From: Thiorhodospira sibirica ATCC 700588
Lineage (GTDB): Bacteria; Pseudomonadota; Gammaproteobacteria; Ectothiorhodospirales; Ectothiorhodospiraceae
NCBI RefSeq assembly: GCF_000227725.2
Contig: NZ_MU255056.1
Location: 2,599,011 to 2,663,010 of the forward strand
DNA: 64,000 nucleotides
Direction of reading: 5' to 3'
This document shows, in pieces, positions 59,901-64,000 of the stretch. Each line of letters starts with the position of its first letter. The stretch's first letter is position 1. The notes beneath the pieces were generated by a model. The model was not told the DNA's origin. It was given only the letters and a program-made list of their open reading frames with translations, and searched no databases. A program made the position numbers and the translations under genes.

Positions 59901-61163
59901 TTATGCCGGGGTTTGGGATGCGAGTTCGCGCAGGGCTTGCAGGCGTTGGCTGCGCAGGGCGGCGGCGATGGCTTGGCCGCTGAGTCCTTGGGCGGTGAGT
60001 GGATGAGGGTTGATGTTTTGGCATAGGGCGAGGGCTTGGCGCAGGTAGTCGGCTTGGGGGTAGGGGCGGTCTGCATAGCCAGGGCGGCCGCAGGCGTCGG
60101 CTTCGCAGGCACACAGGAAATCTTCAAAGCGTTGCGGTTTGCGCAGGGCGTCGAGTTTTTCAAGGGTTTTGAGCAGGGTGTCGGGGCGCAGTTCCAGGGC
60201 GCGGTGGGCGTGGGTGTGGTAGTGGGCGACCAGGCAGGCGAGTTCGCGGTAACGTCTGGGGGCGCGTAGCCGTTGGCACAGGTTTTCGATCAAGCTGACG
60301 CCGCGCTGTTCGTGGCCGTGGTGTTTGGGGAGCAGGTGTTGTGGGGTGTTGCCTTTGCCCAGATCATGCACCAGTGCGGCAAAGCGCACGATGGGGTCTG
60401 TGGAGCGGCGGACGGCTTGCTGCAAGACCAGCAAGGTGTGGATGCCGGTGTCGATTTCGGGGTGATACTGTGGCGGTTGCGGGACGCCAAACAGGCGGTC
60501 TACTTCGGGCAATAAGACCTTGAGCGCCCCGCAGTGGCGCAGTTCTTCAATGAAGCGTTCCGGGCAGGGTTCGCCAAGGGCCCGCTCCAGTTCCTGCCAG
60601 ACCCGTTCGGGGACAAGGGCATCGACCTCACCGGCATTGACCATGGCCTGCATCAGCTCGCGGGTTTCGGCGGCGATGCGAAAGCCCAGCGGTGCCAGGC
60701 GGGCGGCAAAGCGGGCCACGCGCAAGATGCGCACCGGGTCCTCGGCAAAGGCCGGGGAGACATGGCGCAGATACCGCGCTGCCAGGTCTGCCTGACCATT
60801 GAACGGGTCAATCAGCGTACCGTCCGGGCTTTGGGCCATGGCGTTGATGGTGAGATCACGGCGCAATAAATCTTCTTCCAGGGTGACATCCGGGTCGGCA
60901 TTGACCGTAAAACCGTGATAGCCGCGTCCGCTTTTCCGTTCGGTGCGTGCCAGGGCATGTTCTTCATGGCACACCGGATCGAGAAACACCGGAAAATCCC
61001 GCCCGACCTGTTTAAAGCCCCAGGCTAACAAGTCCTCGGGCTGGGCACCGATCACCACCCAGTCGCGTTCTTTGACGGGCAGGCCCAGCAGGGCATCACG
61101 GACGGCACCGCCGACCAGATAGCGGCGGATGGGCAGGGTGTCGATGGAGGTAGGCTGTGGCAT
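59901..61163 (-). CDS. cca: Multifunctional CCA tRNA nucleotidyltransferase
   Basis: 420 residues (E. coli 412). It adds or repairs the tRNA 3' CCA end; the HD domain gives phosphatase and phosphodiesterase activity. [25 protein letters not shown]: the catalytic pair is E32 and D34 (Asp-Asp in E. coli). [30 protein letters not shown] and the HD motif [22 protein letters not shown] follow. 111 bp upstream of the cyclase gene start. Confidence 0.95.
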   Translation of the reverse strand: MPQPTSIDTLPIRRYLVGGAVRDALLGLPVKERDWVVIGAQPEDLLAWGFKQVGRDFPVFLDPVCHEEHALARTERKSGRGYHGFTVNADPDVTLEEDLLRRDLTINAMAQSPDGTLIDPFNGQADLAARYLRHVSPAFAEDPVRILRVARFAARLAPLGFRIAAETRELMQAMVNAGEVDALVPERVWQELERALGEPCPERFIEELRHCGALKVLLPEVDRLFGVPQPPQYHPEIDTGIHTLLVLQQAVRRSTDPIVRFAALVHDLGKGNTPQHLLPKHHGHEQRGVSLIENLCQRLRAPRRYRELACLVAHYHTHAHRALELRPDTLLKTLEKLDALRKPQRFEDFLCACEADACGRPGYADRPYPQADYLRQALALCQNINPHPLTAQGLSGQAIAAALRSQRLQALRELASQTPA

Positions 61164-61172
61164 GGGGCGGTT

Positions 61173-62348
61173 TTATTCGGCAGTGGGTTTGGCCAGCGTG
61201 GCGAGGCTGGCGGACAGGTTAAGCGTGTAATGCTGGTCAGCCAACTCCAGCAGCGGCAGCAGGCTGTGCAGCAGGCGTGGCAAGTGGGGACGTACCGCCT
61301 CCTGGTCGCCCGCACGTAATAAAACCAGTGCCTGTTCCAGGGTCAGCGCTTGGCGTTGCATCGCTTTATCGGTCGCCGGGGGGTGTTTTTCATCGAGGAC
61401 CACGCAATCTCCGCCCAGCGCCAGGGCCTTTTGTACCCGCCCTTCCGCCAGTTTCACCACTTCATCAAAGCGCAGATGTTCGAGCAGTTCCGGGGTTACC
61501 AGCCCCAGGCTTGCGGTCATGCTAAAGCGTACCTCGCCCAGCCGGTAGCTGGTTTTGCGCATCAGGGCATGAATGCGGCGGGCAATCTGTGAGGCGCCCT
61601 GCGTCCCGGCATCCAGCATCAGGACGGCAAACTGGGCGCGGGCGATGTGGGCGACGGTATCTTCTTTGCGCACGCAGTGGCTGATGACTTTGCCGATGTT
61701 GCCAAGAATCCGATCGGCTACCGCCCGCCCATGCTTGGCCTCAATGCTTTCAAACTGGTCAATGGTGATGCGCAGCACCGACAGATTGGCCGCATGACGC
61801 AGGGCAAAAGACAGCAAGACTTCGCCATGTTCGCGAAAGTGGTTGAGATTGGCCAGCCCGGTGATCGGATCAATGGTAGAGCGTTGCTCCAGCGCGGTTG
61901 AGGCCTCCTGTAATTTGCGCTGGGTGTCGCCGGAGCGGATATGCGCTTTGGCACGGGCGCGCAGCTGCAGGCTGTCAAAGGGTTTGGTGATGAAATCCGT
62001 GGCGCCGAGCACCATCGCCTGACGGCACATGTTCTCGTCGTCTTCGTGGCCGGTCATGATGATGACGGGGAGCTGCTTGATGCGTTCGTGAATGGATTCA
62101 CGAATCTGGCGCAGCAGCATAAAACCGTTCATGCGCGGCATCATCAGATCGGCAAAGACCACCTGAATAGCGTGCTCGTCGCGGATCAACTCCCAGGCAG
62201 TATCACCGTCATCGGCCTCCAGCACGTTCATCTCCTGACTGAGCAGGCGCACAATGGCACGGCGCATGGTCTTGGAATCATCCACGACCAGCAGGGTGGG
62301 TTTTTCTAAGGTGTAGCTGGCATCATCGTCAAGCAAATCAGGGAGCAT
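61173..62348 (-). CDS. Response regulator with degenerate GGDEF domain
   Basis: 391 residues. Receiver domain 15-140: acidic DD at 23-24, Asp67 phosphoacceptor (VVFADLMMP), Thr99, Lys122. GGDEF-like domain about 155-325: DPITGLANLNHFREHG and GRAVADRILGNIGKVI are recognisable, but where GGDEF should stand the sequence is IARAQFAVLML, so it cannot be an active cyclase. The C-terminal 60 residues are helical. It may act as a scaffold or nucleotide sensor. 12 bp after murD, 9 bp before cca. Confidence 0.88.
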   Translation of the reverse strand: MLPDLLDDDASYTLEKPTLLVVDDSKTMRRAIVRLLSQEMNVLEADDGDTAWELIRDEHAIQVVFADLMMPRMNGFMLLRQIRESIHERIKQLPVIIMTGHEDDENMCRQAMVLGATDFITKPFDSLQLRARAKAHIRSGDTQRKLQEASTALEQRSTIDPITGLANLNHFREHGEVLLSFALRHAANLSVLRITIDQFESIEAKHGRAVADRILGNIGKVISHCVRKEDTVAHIARAQFAVLMLDAGTQGASQIARRIHALMRKTSYRLGEVRFSMTASLGLVTPELLEHLRFDEVVKLAEGRVQKALALGGDCVVLDEKHPPATDKAMQRQALTLEQALVLLRAGDQEAVRPHLPRLLHSLLPLLELADQHYTLNLSASLATLAKPTAE

Positions 62349-62360
62349 GGGATAATCCTG

Positions 62361-63704
62361 TCAACAGGTATCCAGCAGGGCAAGAACCTGCTGGGTGAAC
62401 ACCTCGCCACGGTGTGCATAATCGGCAAACATATCCAGACTGGCGCAGGCCGGGGCGAGGAGTACGCTATCGCCGGGCTGGGCCTGCTGGTGGGCGATCT
62501 GCACCGCCTCGGCCATGTCAGCGACACGCCATGTCGGTACCACCTCACGCACCACCTGCGCCAGCTGCTCGGCATCCTCGCCCAATAAGATCATTGCCCG
62601 CACCCGCCCTTTGACCGCCGCCGCCAGGGGGCTGAAATCCTGACCTTTGCCCTGTCCTCCGGCAATCAGGATAATCGGCGCGGGCAGGCCGTTTAAGGCC
62701 GCCAGTGTGGCCCCGAGATTGGTGGCTTTGGAATCATTATACCAGTCCACACCGCGGTGCTGGCCGACCCACTGGCAGCGGTGTGCCAGGCCGGGAAAGC
62801 GGCGCAGCCCGTCCAGCATGGGCGCTGGCGCGAGCCCAAGTGCCTTGCCTAAGGCCAGGGCAGCCAGGGCATTGGCCATATTATGCTGACCTTTTAGTGC
62901 CAATTGCGTGACAGGGATAAGGTTTTGGCTGCCTTGCGCCAGCCAGCGCATACCGTGCTGTTCGCGCAGGCCATAATCCTGCGGCGTGGGCGGCGCCTGC
63001 AGGCCGAAGCTGATGCGCTGCTGGCCACCGGGCATGGCGGCGGTGATGGGGTCATCACGGTTATAGATGGCGGTGTGCGCCTGGGCAAAGATGCGCGCCT
63101 TGGCAGCGATGTAGGCGTCAAGGCTGCCGTGGTGATCCAGATGATCTTCGGAGACATTGAGCGCGGCGGCGGCTTGAGGTTTGAGGCTTTGCACCCGCTC
63201 CAGTTGAAAGCTCGACAACTCCAGCACATACACATCGCACGGCGGCGGGATAAGTAAATCCAGCGCCGCCTCCCCCAGATTGCCCCCCACACCAACCGAT
63301 AGCCCGCAGGCCCGAGCCATTTCCCCCAGCAGGGTGGTGACGGTACTTTTGCCATTGGAGCCGGTAATCGCTGCATAGGGCGCTTGCACCTCGCGGGCAA
63401 ACAGCTCGATGTCACTGAGCAGCGCAACACCTGCAGCATGGGCTGCCTGCAGTGCTGGGTTACTGAGCGGAATGCCCGGACTGACGATCAGCCGTCGCGC
63501 CTGTGTCAGGCGTACACTATCGAAAGGGCCGGTATAGACCGGGATGTGTGGGGCCAGCTGTGCCAGAGCCTCCCGTTTGGGCGGCTGGGCACGGCTATCC
63601 ACCACCGCAAAGGATTCCCCACGGGCCAGCAGATAGCGGGCCACCGACAGGCCGGTGATTCCCAGGCCAACAATCAGCGTATCAGGGGAGGTATTAGATG
63701 ACAT
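62361..63704 (-). CDS. murD: UDP-N-acetylmuramoylalanine--D-glutamate ligase
   Basis: 447 residues. It adds D-Glu to UDP-MurNAc-L-Ala in peptidoglycan synthesis. DTLIVGLGITGLSVARYL at the start, ATP motif AITGSNGKSTVTTLLGEM, ELSSFQLERVQSL, NVSEDHLDHHGS, HNMANALAALAL and WYNDSKATN are all present. The usual dcw-cluster neighbours (mraY, ftsW, murG) are absent, so here murD stands outside that cluster. Confidence 0.95.
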   Translation of the reverse strand: MSSNTSPDTLIVGLGITGLSVARYLLARGESFAVVDSRAQPPKREALAQLAPHIPVYTGPFDSVRLTQARRLIVSPGIPLSNPALQAAHAAGVALLSDIELFAREVQAPYAAITGSNGKSTVTTLLGEMARACGLSVGVGGNLGEAALDLLIPPPCDVYVLELSSFQLERVQSLKPQAAAALNVSEDHLDHHGSLDAYIAAKARIFAQAHTAIYNRDDPITAAMPGGQQRISFGLQAPPTPQDYGLREQHGMRWLAQGSQNLIPVTQLALKGQHNMANALAALALGKALGLAPAPMLDGLRRFPGLAHRCQWVGQHRGVDWYNDSKATNLGATLAALNGLPAPIILIAGGQGKGQDFSPLAAAVKGRVRAMILLGEDAEQLAQVVREVVPTWRVADMAEAVQIAHQQAQPGDSVLLAPACASLDMFADYAHRGEVFTQQVLALLDTC

Positions 63705-63835
63705 AAAGAACCCAGGTCAGCGCACTGTACGCAGTGCGATCTTGAATAGTGAGCGGAGTTTTTAAAAGAGCTTACACCTAGTACGCCCAGCAATCTTTTT
63801 ATCACAGGTGCAATGATCTCTGGAAGGTATCGCCG

Positions 63836-63874
63836 CTGGGAGCGCGGAGCATCAGTTATGCGCTCCCAGGTTTT
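63836..63874 (+). terminator. 10-bp hairpin followed by TTTT
   Basis: CTGGGAGCGC / GCGCTCCCAG, loop of 14 nt, then GTTTTA. The loop GGAGCATCAGTTAT and the stem resemble fragments at 24619. No plus-strand gene precedes it, so it may rather be a dispersed repeat between murD and the next gene. Confidence 0.4.
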
Positions 63875-63946
63875 AGCGGGTCACAGCATGTAGGTATTTC
63901 CGACCCCCATCTTCTCACACCTGCACAAAATTCCCCTGGGCTTGCG

Positions 63947-63952
63947 TATAAT
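63947..63952 (+). promoter_or_regulatory. Perfect -10 hexamer right before a start codon
   Basis: TATAAT followed by the GC-rich discriminator GCGCCC and then the ATG at 63959. The predicted transcription start coincides with the A of ATG, so the mRNA would be leaderless. The -35 region is weak. Confidence 0.45.
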
Positions 63953-63958
63953 GCGCCC

Positions 63959-64000
63959 ATGGATATGAATCATGTTATGCAAACCATTGCCATCTGGGCC
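63959..64000 (+). CDS. Site-2 protease family protein, first 14 codons
   Basis: MDMNHVMQTIAIWA, cut off by the window end. The stretch IQTIAIWA-like (MQTIAIWA) is how many M50-type bacterial site-2 proteases begin, just before the first HExxH helix. With only 14 residues visible the assignment is tentative. No Shine-Dalgarno is present. Confidence 0.5.
   Translation, partial: MDMNHVMQTIAIWA

Overview
The window reads as a chromosomal segment of a GC-rich gammaproteobacterium with a sulfur-oxidising, probably diazotrophic lifestyle. The gammaproteobacterial assignment rests on gene content and order: hflK-hflC-DUF2065-hisZ-purA, yceD-rpmF-plsX-fabH, pilD-coaE-zapD, recC, hldE, holA and the cca type. 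The lifestyle inference rests on soxY and soxZ (thiosulfate oxidation carrier) and cowN (protects nitrogenase from CO). I cannot name a species. No rRNA, tRNA, CRISPR array or prophage is visible.

Layout. 1-990: the left part of an IS607-family element, then a degenerate stretch with palindromic repeats. 992-2348: PilZ, RDD and CowN genes. 2474-5758: a recC with no recB or recD beside it. 5826-11446: pgpA, then purA, hisZ, DUF2065, hflC and hflK. 11661-24226: an envelope and polysaccharide region (manC, a CX5R phosphatase, plsC, hemN, a GT4 glycosyltransferase, a PIN-like protein, znuC, a 1215-residue triple glycosyltransferase and a WbdD-like methyltransferase). 24315-28793: a zinc-finger protein and ilvE, then the fatty-acid and ribosome operon yceD-rpmF-plsX-fabH. 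29153-35337, plus strand: DUF4389, queC, queE, an SH3 protein, an M48 protease, an SDR, hldE and a secreted protein. 35385-40760, minus strand: a stand-alone nuoD, zapD, coaE, pilD and a GT2. 41190-41994: soxYZ. 41987-52371, minus strand: holA, a secreted protein, a membrane protein, FapA, a fused TRAP transporter, ppx and a dihydrolipoamide dehydrogenase-like flavoprotein. 52931-56541, plus strand: cytochrome b561, PepSY protein, c-type haem protein, response regulator and histidine kinase. 57117-63704, minus strand: a CHASE/PAS/GGDEF cyclase, cca, a response regulator with a degenerate GGDEF domain, and murD. 63959-64000: the start of a site-2 protease gene.

Most genes are housekeeping. The strongest unexplained signal is the gap 33232-33435. 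There a TTGACA/TATCAT promoter is overlapped by a site matching the Fur consensus at 16 of 19 positions, and about 120 nt downstream lies a strong intrinsic terminator with a CU-rich single-stranded stretch just before it. This is the layout expected of an iron-repressed regulatory RNA (RyhB/PrrF type). Other points of interest are three families of small palindromic or MITE-like repeats, one of which extends a coding sequence and one of which provides a start site; IS200/IS605-like end structures without a transposase; a SoxY with a non-standard C-terminal cysteine arm; and the b561/PepSY/haem/two-component module.

In many genes I chose a start inside the longest open frame, using Shine-Dalgarno position, family length or overlap with the upstream gene. 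The reason is given in each entry.
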